Assembly: GCA_943788045.1 (NCBI GenBank)
Contig: CALSOT010000002.1
Span: forward strand, 862,310-926,309
DNA: 64,000 nt
Origin: an uncultured Polaribacter sp.
GTDB taxonomy: Bacteria; Bacteroidota; Bacteroidia; Flavobacteriales; Flavobacteriaceae
Direction of reading: 5' to 3'
Part shown: positions 8,656 through 17,879 of the stretch, in pieces
Layout of the letters: each line of letters opens with the position of its first letter
How positions within the stretch are numbered: the stretch's first letter is position 1
Notes under the pieces: model-generated
Databases searched by the model: none
Told to the model about the DNA's origin: nothing
What the model saw: the letters and a program-made list of their open reading frames with translations, nothing else
Made by a program: the position numbers and the translations under genes

Positions 8656-9444
8656 ATGCCCATAAAAAGCATATTTATGTCTAAATTACCAAAAGAACAT
8701 CAATTTATCGATTTATCAGACTACGGAAGACCAATTGCTAAAATAATAGTAAAATCTTTAAAATCTACCTCTTTTACCCCTATCGATGTTACTATTGCTT
8801 TTGTTATTTCTGGGTTAATCGGAGTTTACTGTATTTTTGAAGGCTATTATTTTGCTGCCGCATTTTTTATCATTTTTAAATCTATTTTAGATGCAGCTGA
8901 CGGAGAGTTAGCCAGAGTAAAAGAAACTCCCTCTTATACAGGCCGTTTTTTAGATTCTGTTTCTGATATAATTTTAAATTTCATAATTTTCCTAACCATT
9001 TGGAAAATTACAGATATTCATATTTTGTATATGTTTCTCTCTTTTTTTGGTATTCAGTTGCAAGGCACATTATACAATTATTACTACGTGATTTTACGAA
9101 ATAAATTTAACGGAGATACCACTAGCCGAGTTTTTGAAAACTCTACTCCTATTGCTTTACCTGGTGAAAAACAAAGAAATGTAAATATTTTATTCTTTTT
9201 GTATAAGGCGCTTTATGGTATTTTTGATAAAACAATCTACTTTCTAGATAAAAATGCATCCACAGGGAAAAATTTACCAAATTGGTTTATGTCTTGCATT
9301 TCTACCTTTGGTTTAGGTTTTCAGTTGTTGATAATAAGCTTACTGTTGATGTTAGAATTAAAAGAAATTATAATTCCTTTTTTTATATTTTATTCCAGTT
9401 TAATTTTCGTTTATATAGCAATACGCAAAATATTTTTTAACTAA
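8656..9444 (+). CDS. CDP-alcohol phosphatidyltransferase family membrane enzyme
   Basis: Integral membrane enzyme of the family that moves a phosphoalcohol from a CDP-linked donor onto an alcohol acceptor in phospholipid synthesis. The family signature DG..AR........G...D...D is complete at residues 79-103 (DAADGELARVKE, then TGRFLDSVSD). Several hydrophobic segments flank it. The acceptor cannot be told from the sequence. A second ATG at 8677 (MSKLPKEHQF) may be the real start. The 3' end overlaps the convergent MFS gene by 8 bases. Confidence 0.87.
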   Translation: MPIKSIFMSKLPKEHQFIDLSDYGRPIAKIIVKSLKSTSFTPIDVTIAFVISGLIGVYCIFEGYYFAAAFFIIFKSILDAADGELARVKETPSYTGRFLDSVSDIILNFIIFLTIWKITDIHILYMFLSFFGIQLQGTLYNYYYVILRNKFNGDTTSRVFENSTPIALPGEKQRNVNILFFLYKALYGIFDKTIYFLDKNASTGKNLPNWFMSCISTFGLGFQLLIISLLLMLELKEIIIPFFIFYSSLIFVYIAIRKIFFN

Positions 9445-10732
9445 CGTGCTCCGTTTTTTTCAAAGAACTTAAAACAATAAACGACGCTAGAAAGAAAATT
9501 GCCATACACAAAACAGACCACTGCATAGAATCTGTAATTGCAAATAAAAGCCCGTACACAAAAGTTCCCAATACAATGGCTATTTTTTCGGTAACATCAT
9601 AAAAACTAAAATAGGTTGCATGGTCTTCTGTTTCAGGTAATAATTTTGAATAGGTAGATCTGGTTAAAGATTGAATTGCTCCTTGAACAAGGCCTAACAA
9701 ACCACCTAAAGCATAAAAATAAAAGGCAACATTCTCTTGATTTTTATCCAATAAAAATGCTGTAAAACAGACCAACATCCAAATGGCAATTGTCAATTTT
9801 AAAGCTTTAACATTACCCCATTTTTCAGATAATCTAGAAAATACAAATGCTCCAACTATGGCAACTATTTGAACTAATAATATGGTTACAATAAGATTCA
9901 TTGCGGGCAAACCTAATTCGCTAGAACCAAAAATTGCAGCCATTAAAATGATTGTTTGTACACCAATACTCAATAAAAAAAATGAAATTAAAAATCTTTT
10001 TAATGTTGGGTAATTCACTATTTCTTTGAAAACAATTTTTAACTCTCTAAACCCCTTCCAGATATAATCTTTTTCTGGCTTTTTATTAAAAATATCATCC
10101 GGCAAACGTCTAAAAGTAATTTGAGCAAAACCAATCCACCAAAGTCCGACAAGTAAAAATGAAATTCTGGATGCCATTGCTGCCGTTATTCCAAACCAAC
10201 CTGGTTTTTGAATCATTATTAAATTTAAAATAAGTAATAGAACAGAACCTAAATAACCATACATAAAACCTTTAGCACTAGCCCTATCTTGTTGCACTGG
10301 ATGCGCAACTTCTGGTAGATAAGCATTATAAAAAACCAAACTTGACCAAAAACCAACACTTGCTAAAATGGTAAATAAAATACCAATCCATACAGTAGCT
10401 AAACCTTCAAAAAAATACAAACTCATTACCGATAAAGCTCCTAACCAACAAAAGAATTTCATAAACTTCTTCTTGCTACCTGTATAATCAGCTATTCCGG
10501 ATAAAATTGGAGAAATAAAAGCTACGATTAAAAAAGAAAATGAAAGTGCATAACTGTATAAACTATCTGGATGATCCCACTCCATTCCGAGAAAAAAAAC
10601 GACTTCACCCTTTGTGATAGCAGCATAATATAATGGAAAAATCGCAGTGCTAATGACTAACGAATATACAGAATTTGCCCAATCATAAAATGCCCAAGCG
10701 TTTATTAATTTTTTATCTCCAATTTTTAACAT
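9437..10732 (-). CDS. UMF1-type MFS transporter
   Basis: A 431-residue major facilitator protein with about 12 hydrophobic segments. The start INAWAFYDWANSVYSLVI is the hallmark of the UMF1 (Atg22-like) group, and the helix 2-3 loop motif GIADYTGSKKKFM fits the MFS signature. The substrate is unknown; members of this group are linked to efflux of amino acids or metabolites. It lies downstream of the M48 protease gene, separated by a terminator at 10745-10777, so it probably has its own promoter. The 3' end overlaps the convergent CDP-alcohol phosphotransferase gene. Confidence 0.88.
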   Translation of the reverse strand: MLKIGDKKLINAWAFYDWANSVYSLVISTAIFPLYYAAITKGEVVFFLGMEWDHPDSLYSYALSFSFLIVAFISPILSGIADYTGSKKKFMKFFCWLGALSVMSLYFFEGLATVWIGILFTILASVGFWSSLVFYNAYLPEVAHPVQQDRASAKGFMYGYLGSVLLLILNLIMIQKPGWFGITAAMASRISFLLVGLWWIGFAQITFRRLPDDIFNKKPEKDYIWKGFRELKIVFKEIVNYPTLKRFLISFFLLSIGVQTIILMAAIFGSSELGLPAMNLIVTILLVQIVAIVGAFVFSRLSEKWGNVKALKLTIAIWMLVCFTAFLLDKNQENVAFYFYALGGLLGLVQGAIQSLTRSTYSKLLPETEDHATYFSFYDVTEKIAIVLGTFVYGLLFAITDSMQWSVLCMAIFFLASFIVLSSLKKTEHVS

Positions 10733-10744
10733 AATATCTACTTT

Positions 10745-10777
10745 AAAAAAAAACGTTCAACAATTTATTGTTGAACG
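10745..10777 (-). terminator. intrinsic terminator of the M48 protease gene
   Basis: Arms 10754-10764 and 10767-10777 (CGTTCAACAAT and its complement), followed on the minus strand by nine T. Confidence 0.85.
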
Positions 10778-10814
10778 GTCACAATATAGGAAATCTATTC
10801 TTGATACTAATTTC

Positions 10815-11630
10815 TTATTTCTCTAAAATTTCCTTATTGTATCTAGCGGCATGTTGTTTGGCTGTTGGCAAATACGTTATTAAGTCATTAATTCTTGATA
10901 CGTTTGAAGGATGAGTACTTAAAATTTCTGGCTGGGAACTACCTTTTGATAATTTACTCATTCGTACCCAAACTTCGGCCGCTTCTCTACCATCATAACC
11001 AGCCATTAACATAAAAATCAATCCTAATCTGTCTGCTTCTTGCTCGTGAATTCTGCTAAATTTTAACATCCCTAAACCAGAACCAATGCCAAAAGCGGTA
11101 TTCCACACGTGTTGTGTTTTAGCATCTTTATCAAGAGACCCCATAGCAACAGCAACTCCACCAAGTTGCTGCAATTGACCTTGAGACATTCTCTCTTGTC
11201 CGTGTTTAGCAAATGCGTGCGCAACTTCATGTCCCATAACTGCTGCTACTCCATCCTCGTTATCACAAATTGGCATTATACCTGTATAAAACACAACTTT
11301 ACCTCCAGGCATACACCAAGCATTTACCGTTTTATCTTCGATCAAATTGAATTCCCACTTATAAGCATTTGCTTCTGAACTCATTTTGTTTGCTCTCATA
11401 AAACGATCAACAGCAGCCGAAATATTTTTACCAACATTTTTAATTCTATCACTCATTACTCTATTGGTAGAAACTTTATTTTCTTTGAGGAAATTTGAAT
11501 ATTGTGCAAAACTCGCAGGTAAAACTTGAGCATCACTTACAAAGTTAACACGTTTACGTCCTGTTATAGGCACTGTACTGCATTCTACAAAAAGAAAAAT
11601 TATTAAAATGTATATAATTTTTTTTTTCAT
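10815..11630 (-). CDS. M48 family metalloprotease, lipoprotein
   Basis: A 271-residue periplasmic zinc protease of the LoiP/BepA-like M48 group. It has a lipoprotein signal (IIFLFVEC, lipobox FVEC), the PITGRKRVNFVSD segment typical of the group, the zinc motif MGHEVAHAFAKHG (HExxH) and the third ligand region HEQEADRLGL. It probably takes part in quality control of outer-membrane proteins, as known for the family. It is divergent from msrB; the 176 bases between them hold no clear promoter motif. Confidence 0.92.
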   Translation of the reverse strand: MKKKIIYILIIFLFVECSTVPITGRKRVNFVSDAQVLPASFAQYSNFLKENKVSTNRVMSDRIKNVGKNISAAVDRFMRANKMSSEANAYKWEFNLIEDKTVNAWCMPGGKVVFYTGIMPICDNEDGVAAVMGHEVAHAFAKHGQERMSQGQLQQLGGVAVAMGSLDKDAKTQHVWNTAFGIGSGLGMLKFSRIHEQEADRLGLIFMLMAGYDGREAAEVWVRMSKLSKGSSQPEILSTHPSNVSRINDLITYLPTAKQHAARYNKEILEK

Positions 11631-11806
11631 ATCTTTTTACTTTTTATAATTTCTTGAAAATAATTAGTGAAATGCCAACATTAAAAAAATGCGGATAAAT
11701 AATAAAATTACATATTTTTTCTTTATCAAAAAAAAATATTGGTGTTGAAAAAATCTTTTGTAATTTTAAAATAAAATTTTCGCCAGAATAAAAATGATTT
11801 AAATTT

Positions 11807-12286
11807 ATGAAAAAATTCTTCTCTATACTTACTATATTATTGTTAAGTTGCTCTTGCAAAGGACAAAAACTTACCAAAGAAAAAAAAACTTACAAAATAG
11901 AAAAAACAAATGCTGAATGGAAAGATCTACTAACAGCAAAACAATATACAATTTTGCGAGAGGCCGGCACAGAAAGGGCATTTTCGAGTTCTTTTAATAA
12001 AAATAAAGAAAAAGGAACTTACGCTTGTGCTGCTTGTAAAACTCCTCTTTATAAATCTAAATATAAATACGATTCCGGTTCAGGATGGCCTTCTTTTGAT
12101 AGACCCATTAGGGGAAATGTAGAACTAGACGTGGATTATAAAATTGGTTATGCAAGAACTGAATTAAAGTGCAATACTTGTGGTAGTCATTTAGGTCATT
12201 CTTTTGATGATGGCCCAAAAAACACAACAGGAAAACGTCATTGTATAAACGGAGTTGCTTTAAAATTTATACCAGAAAACAAATAA
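11807..12286 (+). CDS. msrB: peptide-methionine (R)-S-oxide reductase MsrB, exported
   Basis: Reduces the R-epimer of methionine sulfoxide in proteins. The 159 residues start with a lipoprotein-like signal (ILTILLLSCSC), so this copy probably works in the envelope. Two zinc-binding CxxC pairs are visible (CAACKTPL and CNTCGSHLGH), together with GSGWPSF and the catalytic Cys in KRHCINGVAL. Only the MsrB domain is present; there is no MsrA fusion. A carrier gene follows 57 bases later on the same strand. Confidence 0.95.
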   Translation: MKKFFSILTILLLSCSCKGQKLTKEKKTYKIEKTNAEWKDLLTAKQYTILREAGTERAFSSSFNKNKEKGTYACAACKTPLYKSKYKYDSGSGWPSFDRPIRGNVELDVDYKIGYARTELKCNTCGSHLGHSFDDGPKNTTGKRHCINGVALKFIPENK

Positions 12287-12343
12287 AACCTAAACTCAAA
12301 ATTTAAGAAAACACTATATTTAAAGTTTAGTTTAGAGCCAAAA

Positions 12344-13840
12344 ATGAAAAAAATAATATTTCCCAGTGCACAAACAATTTTATTATTAATAACTGCTTTT
12401 GTAGCACTTTTAACTTGGTGTATACCGTCTGGAGAGTATGATAGGTTGGCCTATAATAAAAAAGAAAATTCTTTTATAAAAACAGGGAAAGAGAACACTA
12501 TAACATTAGAAGTATCACAAAAAACTTTAGATGATTTAAAAATTAAAATTCCGCTAGAAAAATTTACTTCTGGAGCTATTTACAAAGCCATAAGCATTCC
12601 TGAAACCTACAAAAAACTAGAAGCAAAACCACAAGGAATTAAAGAATTTATTTTAGCACCTTTAAAAGGAATTATTGCAGTTGCAGATATTATAATTCTA
12701 GTGCTGTTTATAGGTGGTTTAGTGGCTATTGTTAATTTTACAGGTGCTTTTGAAGCGGGTATCTCTAGACTTTCTATTCTTTTAAAAGGCAAAGAATACA
12801 TTCTTATTATTGTTGTTACCTCATTAATTGCCTTGGGCGGAACCACTTTTGGTTTAGCCGAAGAAACCATTGCTTTTTACCCTATTTTAATTCCTATTTT
12901 TATAGCTGCAAAGTACGATGCTATAGTTGCTTTAGCTTGTATTTATATTGGTAGTTCTATTGGCACAATGATGTCTACTACAAATCCTTTTAGTACAATT
13001 ATTGCTTCTAATTCTGCAGGAATTAATTGGACCTCAGGAATCGAAGGAAGAATTTTAATGCTTTTAATTGGTTTGATTATCTGTATTTTATATATTATAA
13101 GATATGCTCAAAAAGTAAAAAATGACCCAACAAAATCTATTATTTTTGAGCAGAAAGAAAGTATAGAAAAAATGTTTTCTTTTCAAAAATCATTAGAACC
13201 GATTAACTTTACTTTACGTCTAAAATTAGTGCTTTTTATTTTCTCTTTATGCTTTGTTATTATGGTTTATGGGGTTATAAATTTAGAATGGTGGTTTCTC
13301 GAAATGACAGGAGTTTTTTTTGTTGGTGCAGTTTTAATTGGATTTACTTGCAGAATGAATGAAACTATTTTTGTGAATACTTTTATAAAAGGTGCTAACG
13401 AATTATTGAGTGTTGCTTTTATTATTGGTTTGGCAAGAGGGGTAACTATTATAATGGAAGATGGTTTAATTAGCGATACTTTATTATACTACTCGAGTTC
13501 GTTTACAGATGGAATGAATAAAGGTTTATTTATAAACTCTACCATGTTTATTTATAGTGGGTTATCATTTTTTATTCCCTCTTCATCAGGTATGGCTGTT
13601 TTAACAATGCCAGTTTTGTCTCCTTTAGCAGATACCGTTTCTTTAGGAAGAGAGCATGTTGTAAATGCGTATCTTTTAGGTGTTGGATTATTTGCTTTTA
13701 TAAATCCTACAGGATTAATTTTAGCCTCACTAGCCATTGTAAAAGTAGGATTTGACAAGTGGTTAAAGTTTATAACACCTTTAATTATTATTTTAACTCT
13801 TATTTCAGTGATTTTCTTAACTATCTCTGCATATTTATAA
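12344..13840 (+). CDS. YfcC-family membrane carrier
   Basis: A 498-residue protein with about 12 hydrophobic segments, matching the YfcC/C4-dicarboxylate-carrier-like family. The N-terminus (LLTWCIPSGEYDR) and the paired re-entrant-like segments (GTTFGLAEETIAFYPILIP, FIPSSSGMAVLTMPVLSPLAD) are typical of it. Family members are assigned to basic amino acid or dicarboxylate exchange, but the substrate cannot be read here. No partner gene for arginine deiminase is next to it. A near-promoter TATATTTA lies upstream at about 12312. Confidence 0.85.
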   Translation: MKKIIFPSAQTILLLITAFVALLTWCIPSGEYDRLAYNKKENSFIKTGKENTITLEVSQKTLDDLKIKIPLEKFTSGAIYKAISIPETYKKLEAKPQGIKEFILAPLKGIIAVADIIILVLFIGGLVAIVNFTGAFEAGISRLSILLKGKEYILIIVVTSLIALGGTTFGLAEETIAFYPILIPIFIAAKYDAIVALACIYIGSSIGTMMSTTNPFSTIIASNSAGINWTSGIEGRILMLLIGLIICILYIIRYAQKVKNDPTKSIIFEQKESIEKMFSFQKSLEPINFTLRLKLVLFIFSLCFVIMVYGVINLEWWFLEMTGVFFVGAVLIGFTCRMNETIFVNTFIKGANELLSVAFIIGLARGVTIIMEDGLISDTLLYYSSSFTDGMNKGLFINSTMFIYSGLSFFIPSSSGMAVLTMPVLSPLADTVSLGREHVVNAYLLGVGLFAFINPTGLILASLAIVKVGFDKWLKFITPLIIILTLISVIFLTISAYL

Positions 13841-14200
13841 GCGTATATTAATCTCAATAATCTAATAAATAATTAGAAAGTAGATAGCCTTTGTATCCAT
13901 AAAGATTGACGAAAATTCATATAATTGAATAGTGCACAATTAGAAAAATTGACTATAATATCAAGGATTACAAATAAATCATTTACTGCTTATTAATTCA
14001 TCTAGAATTTATATTCTCACTAAAAATAATTTAAATTGATAGAACAAAACTTAGCTATTATAATCAAATTTTAAATGAGGATTATTCACATGTAATCGCT
14101 TTATGCATTTTAATTATAATCTTATCATCGATGAGACACATAATTAACTTCTAATAAGTAAAAAATTATAGTATTCACTTTACAAATCGTCTCTAATTCA
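13841..14200. other. AT-rich spacer with no gene seen
   Basis: About 360 bases between the YfcC-type carrier and the ffh promoter. I found no reading frame of useful length, no hairpin with a T run and no repeat shared with the rest of the window. It could hold a decayed gene, but nothing supports one. Confidence 0.5.
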
Positions 14201-14208
14201 TATATTTG
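14201..14208 (+). promoter_or_regulatory. -7 element of the ffh promoter
   Basis: TATATTTG fits TAnnTTTG, 25 bases before the ffh ATG. Confidence 0.6.
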
Positions 14209-14233
14209 TGCTTCCTAAAAAAGAATACAAATT

Positions 14234-15562
14234 ATGTTTAATAATTTAAGCGATAAGCTAGATAAAGCCTTACACACCCTAAAAGGTCATGGTAAGATTA
14301 CAGAGGTTAATGTTGCAGAAACTCTAAAAGAAGTTAGAAGAGCGTTACTAGATGCCGATGTAAACTTTAAAATTGCCAAAGATTTTACTAAACGAGTTCA
14401 AACCAAAGCAATAGGTCAAGATGTATTAACTACCTTAAATCCAGGTCAATTAATGGTAAAGTTAGTTAAAGACGAGCTAACAGACTTAATGGGGGGAGAA
14501 ACTGTAGGTGTTAATTTAGGAGGTTCGCCAACTATAATTTTAATGTCTGGTCTGCAAGGTTCTGGTAAAACTACCTTTTCAGGAAAATTAGCAAACTTCT
14601 TAAAAACTAAAAAATCTAAAGAAGTTTTATTAGTTGGTTGTGATGTTTATAGACCTGCAGCAATTAACCAATTACAAGTTGTTGGAGAACAAATTGGTGT
14701 AGAAGTTTATGCAGAAGTTGGCAATAACAACCCTGTTGAAATTTCTAAAAACGCAATAAAGCACGCAAAAGCAAATGGTAAGAATGTAGTTATTATTGAT
14801 ACCGCAGGACGTTTAGCCGTTGATGAGGAAATGATGAATGAGATTTCTAACATTCATAAAACTATAAATCCACAAGAAACATTATTTGTTGTAGACTCTA
14901 TGACAGGTCAAGATGCCGTAAATACTGCAAAAGCCTTTAATGACATCTTAAATTTTGATGGAGTTGTTCTTACAAAGTTAGATGGTGATACCCGTGGTGG
15001 AGCGGCTTTATCAATTAAATCTGTTGTAGACAAGCCAATTAAATTTATTGGTACTGGAGAAAAAATGGATGCAATAGATGTATTCCATCCAGATAGAATG
15101 GCAGATCGTATTTTAGGCATGGGAGATGTTGTTTCTTTAGTTGAAAGAGCACAAGATCAATATGATGAAGAAGAAGCAAGAAAATTACAGAAAAAGATTG
15201 CAAAAAATCAGTTTGGTTTTGATGACTTTTTAAGTCAAATTCAACAAATCAAAAAGATGGGTAGCATGAAAGACTTAGTTGGTATGATTCCAGGAGCTGG
15301 AAAAGCCATGAAAGATGTAGATATTGATGATGACGCTTTTAAAGGAATTGAAGCAATTATTCATTCTATGACCAAAGAGGAAAGAAGTACACCTACAACT
15401 ATAAATGCAAGTAGAAAAAAGAGAATTGCAAAAGGTTCAGGAACAAGTGTTCAAGAAGTAAACCAACTGATGAAGCAATTTAACCAAATGAGCAAAATGA
15501 TGAAGATGATGCAAGGTGGTGGTGGCAAAAAGATGATGCAAATGATGAAAGGAATGAAATAA
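14234..15562 (+). CDS. ffh: signal recognition particle protein Ffh
   Basis: GTPase that binds the SRP RNA and nascent signal sequences and delivers ribosomes to the membrane. The 442 residues have the NG domain with LMSGLQGSGKTTFSGKL (G1), IIDTAGRL (G3) and TKLDGDTRGG (G4), then a methionine-rich M domain ending MKMMQGGGGKKMMQMMKGMK. Length and order are normal. It has its own promoter and a clear terminator. Confidence 0.97.
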   Translation: MFNNLSDKLDKALHTLKGHGKITEVNVAETLKEVRRALLDADVNFKIAKDFTKRVQTKAIGQDVLTTLNPGQLMVKLVKDELTDLMGGETVGVNLGGSPTIILMSGLQGSGKTTFSGKLANFLKTKKSKEVLLVGCDVYRPAAINQLQVVGEQIGVEVYAEVGNNNPVEISKNAIKHAKANGKNVVIIDTAGRLAVDEEMMNEISNIHKTINPQETLFVVDSMTGQDAVNTAKAFNDILNFDGVVLTKLDGDTRGGAALSIKSVVDKPIKFIGTGEKMDAIDVFHPDRMADRILGMGDVVSLVERAQDQYDEEEARKLQKKIAKNQFGFDDFLSQIQQIKKMGSMKDLVGMIPGAGKAMKDVDIDDDAFKGIEAIIHSMTKEERSTPTTINASRKKRIAKGSGTSVQEVNQLMKQFNQMSKMMKMMQGGGGKKMMQMMKGMK

Positions 15563-15568
15563 AAACAT

Positions 15569-15600
15569 AAAAAAAGATAAACAAATGTTTATCTTTTTTT
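15569..15600 (+). terminator. intrinsic terminator of ffh
   Basis: Complementary arms (15569-15583 and 15586-15600) reading AAAAAGATAAACA and its complement, ending in seven T. Confidence 0.85.
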
Positions 15601-15631
15601 ATTGATATAACTCACAACTACAATAACAACA

Positions 15632-16507
15632 ATGATTTTATTAGACGGAAAAAAAACAGCAGCAGACATTAAAGAAGAAATTGCTTTAGACGTAAGAGAT
15701 TTAAAGGATAGAGGTATTGAAACACCGCATTTAGCAGCAATAATTGTTGGTAATGATGGTGCGAGCATTACATATGTAAATGCAAAAGTAAAAGCTTGCG
15801 AGCGTGTTGGTTTTGATTCTACCTTAATAAGATTACCAGAAGACACTACAGAAGAAGACTTATTAAATGAAATTGCAATTTTAAATGTAGATAATGATAT
15901 TGATGGGTTTATTGTTCAATTACCATTACCTAAACATATTAATGAGCAAAAAGTTTTAATGGCTATAGACCCTGACAAAGATGTTGATGGATTTCATCCA
16001 ACAAACGTTGGAAAGATGGCATTAAACTTGCCTACCTTTATTTCTGCAACTCCTTTTGGTATTTTAGAATTACTAGATAGATACAATGTAGAAACTTCTG
16101 GAAAACATGTTGTTGTCTTAGGAAGAAGTCATATTGTGGGGAGTCCAATGAGTATTCTACTTTCGCAAAAAAGAAAAATTGGTAATGCAACTGTAACCAT
16201 GTGCCACAGCAGAACAAAAAACTTAAAAGAAATTACTTTACAAGCAGACATTATAATTGCTGCTATTGGAATTCCTGAGTTTTTAAAAGCCGATATGGTA
16301 AAAGATAATGTTACTGTTATCGATGTAGGAATTACTCGTTTAGCAGATTCTAGTAAAAAGAGTGGATTTCGTTTGGTTGGTGATGTTGCTTTTGATGAAG
16401 TTGCTAAGAAATCCGAATTTATTACGCCTGTACCTGGCGGAGTTGGCCCGATGACGATTGCAATGTTATTAAAAAACACATTATTAGCTTGTCAAAGAAA
16501 TAGATAA
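15632..16507 (+). CDS. folD: bifunctional methylenetetrahydrofolate dehydrogenase / methenyl cyclohydrolase FolD
   Basis: Interconverts 5,10-methylene-, 5,10-methenyl- and 10-formyl-tetrahydrofolate. The 291 residues show the catalytic Tyr-Lys segment ([10 protein letters not shown]), [11 protein letters not shown], the cofactor loop [14 protein letters not shown] and the C-terminal signature [15 protein letters not shown]. Start and length are normal. The gene lies between two terminators and so is probably a single-gene unit. Confidence 0.96.
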   Translation: MILLDGKKTAADIKEEIALDVRDLKDRGIETPHLAAIIVGNDGASITYVNAKVKACERVGFDSTLIRLPEDTTEEDLLNEIAILNVDNDIDGFIVQLPLPKHINEQKVLMAIDPDKDVDGFHPTNVGKMALNLPTFISATPFGILELLDRYNVETSGKHVVVLGRSHIVGSPMSILLSQKRKIGNATVTMCHSRTKNLKEITLQADIIIAAIGIPEFLKADMVKDNVTVIDVGITRLADSSKKSGFRLVGDVAFDEVAKKSEFITPVPGGVGPMTIAMLLKNTLLACQRNR

Positions 16508-16528
16508 TATTTTCTTTTCAGTTTGTAT

Positions 16529-16566
16529 AAAAAAAACGAGCAAATTTTATTGGTTCGTTTTTTTTT
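16529..16566. terminator. bidirectional terminator between folD and the cupin gene
   Basis: An imperfect hairpin (A run, CGAGCAA, short loop, TGGTTCG, T run) with A and T tracts on both sides, placed between convergent genes. Confidence 0.65.
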
Positions 16567-16579
16567 ATGTAAAATTTTG

Positions 16580-16948
16580 TTACTTATCTTCCCTATTTAC
16601 CAAATCCATTGAAAAAGCAGGCAAACAAATAGCAATATATTCACATTGTTCTTCAAAAGGGTTTGAATATTGCACTTTCGTATTTTTTTCTATTTTTATA
16701 GATTGACCTGTTTCTAAAACAATTATTTCTCCATCAATAATAAATTGCTTTTTACCTTTAATAATGTATGTGTATTCATCAAATTCTGGAGTTTGAAAAG
16801 GCTCACTCCATCCAGAGGGCGCAATCATGTGTGCAATACTTACTTGAGAATTTCCATCTGTTGCATTACCGAAGTGTTCTTCAATTAATTTACCATCTGT
16901 TGTAGGAACAATAAACGGTGACTTTTGAATACTATATTTTTTGTTCAT
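16580..16948 (-). CDS. cupin-domain protein
   Basis: A 122-residue single-domain cupin: VPTTDGKLIEEHFG, then the first cupin motif region (APSGWSEPFQTPEFDEYTYIIKG) and the second (ETGQSIKIEKNTKVQYSNP). The usual metal-binding His pair of motif 1 is not clear here, since Q and E occupy the region, so it may bind a small ligand rather than act as an oxygenase. The likely monocistronic gene is followed by the shared terminator with folD. Function not assigned. Confidence 0.8.
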   Translation of the reverse strand: MNKKYSIQKSPFIVPTTDGKLIEEHFGNATDGNSQVSIAHMIAPSGWSEPFQTPEFDEYTYIIKGKKQFIIDGEIIVLETGQSIKIEKNTKVQYSNPFEEQCEYIAICLPAFSMDLVNREDK

Positions 16949-16958
16949 AAAAATTGGT

Positions 16959-17056
16959 TTTGCGTAAACGATTTAAATGGCATCCTTTTTATGCAAAACA
17001 CTTAAATTAATTCAGCTTAAAAAGATATAATGGAAAGCGTGGTTTTGCCTTTTTTA
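16959..17056 (+). ncRNA. Flavo-1-like structured element, copy 1
   Basis: Contains GATTTAAATGGCATCC with a T run, a 28-base spacer, then an A run with GATATAATGGAAAGCG. The same two blocks in the same order occur at 26094-26172. The A and T runs can pair. It ends in a T run after GGTTTTGCC. The resemblance to the Flavo-1 RNA family is from memory of its consensus; an Rfam covariance search would settle it. Confidence 0.5.
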
Positions 17057-17075
17057 TAAACGGACAAAATACACC

Positions 17076-17642
17076 CTAATTAAACCAAACAATAAACGTT
17101 TTCATTTTAGCTAAATCAGGAATTTGCTCTTTTGAAACTTTTTGTGTGTTAAACTCTTTCAAACCCAATTCTTCGTTATCTATTGTAATTGTAGTGTTTA
17201 AATTGTCTAAGAATAAAGTTGCAGACGAGAAAGTAGATTCTACTCTGTTTATATTATTGTTTGCATTGATCTCTAAAAAAGTTGAATTGATATTTATACC
17301 AGACTTGGTTTTAAAACGTTCGTCATGAATTTCGATGCTTTTAATTGTCGAAGTAGAATCTAATTGTTCTTTTGGTAAAATGGTTAACAATAACTTCCCT
17401 CCTTTTTCAAAAATATAATACTCATCATCTTCCTGAAAATAATTATCCCCCTGTGCTCCCTCACTTAAATTTTTAACAAGAGAATCAGATTTAAAAATCT
17501 TACTTAATTCTTTAATAGTGGTTTTTGTATTAATCGCACCAACAACTCCTTTTTCAATTTTAAACTTATTATTGCTGCTACAACTCACTATTATTAGTGA
17601 AAATACGATTACTATAATTGATAAGAGGTTTTTTTTAGTCAT
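17076..17642 (-). CDS. lipoprotein of unknown function
   Basis: The 188 residues start with a lipoprotein signal (LLSIIVIVFSLIIVSC, lipobox IVSC). The mature part is mixed and low in Cys, with segments INTKTTIKELSKIF and ATLFLDNLNTTITIDNEEL and an end KTFIVWFN. I do not recognise a domain. A phosphoesterase gene lies upstream on the same strand but 237 bases away, so cotranscription is doubtful. Confidence 0.75.
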   Translation of the reverse strand: MTKKNLLSIIVIVFSLIIVSCSSNNKFKIEKGVVGAINTKTTIKELSKIFKSDSLVKNLSEGAQGDNYFQEDDEYYIFEKGGKLLLTILPKEQLDSTSTIKSIEIHDERFKTKSGININSTFLEINANNNINRVESTFSSATLFLDNLNTTITIDNEELGLKEFNTQKVSKEQIPDLAKMKTFIVWFN

Positions 17643-17879
17643 TTTGTTGTTTTGTAATTAATTAAAGGTTCTTTTTCTAATTTATTATTTCAATATTTTT
17701 TTCTAACTTTTATCAGACACTTTCTATATCTAAATCATTACAATTTTTTGATAAAAATAATCAAAGTTTAATTGTTATAAAATTTTTTGTAGAATTTGTT
17801 TAAAATAGTTTTAGAAAAGAACAATAAGGCTTCATCTTTCATTAAAAACTCAAAATACTAGCCTAATATGAATTAAACA

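Noticed and set aside
11644-11877. Minus-strand ORF of 77 residues between the M48 and msrB genes
   Set aside because: It overlaps the start of msrB in antisense, is low-complexity in composition and has no recognisable domain; msrB is certain.
13841-14233. Possible decayed gene or RNA gene between the YfcC-type carrier and ffh
   Set aside because: No frame, tRNA-like fold or repeat could be supported.
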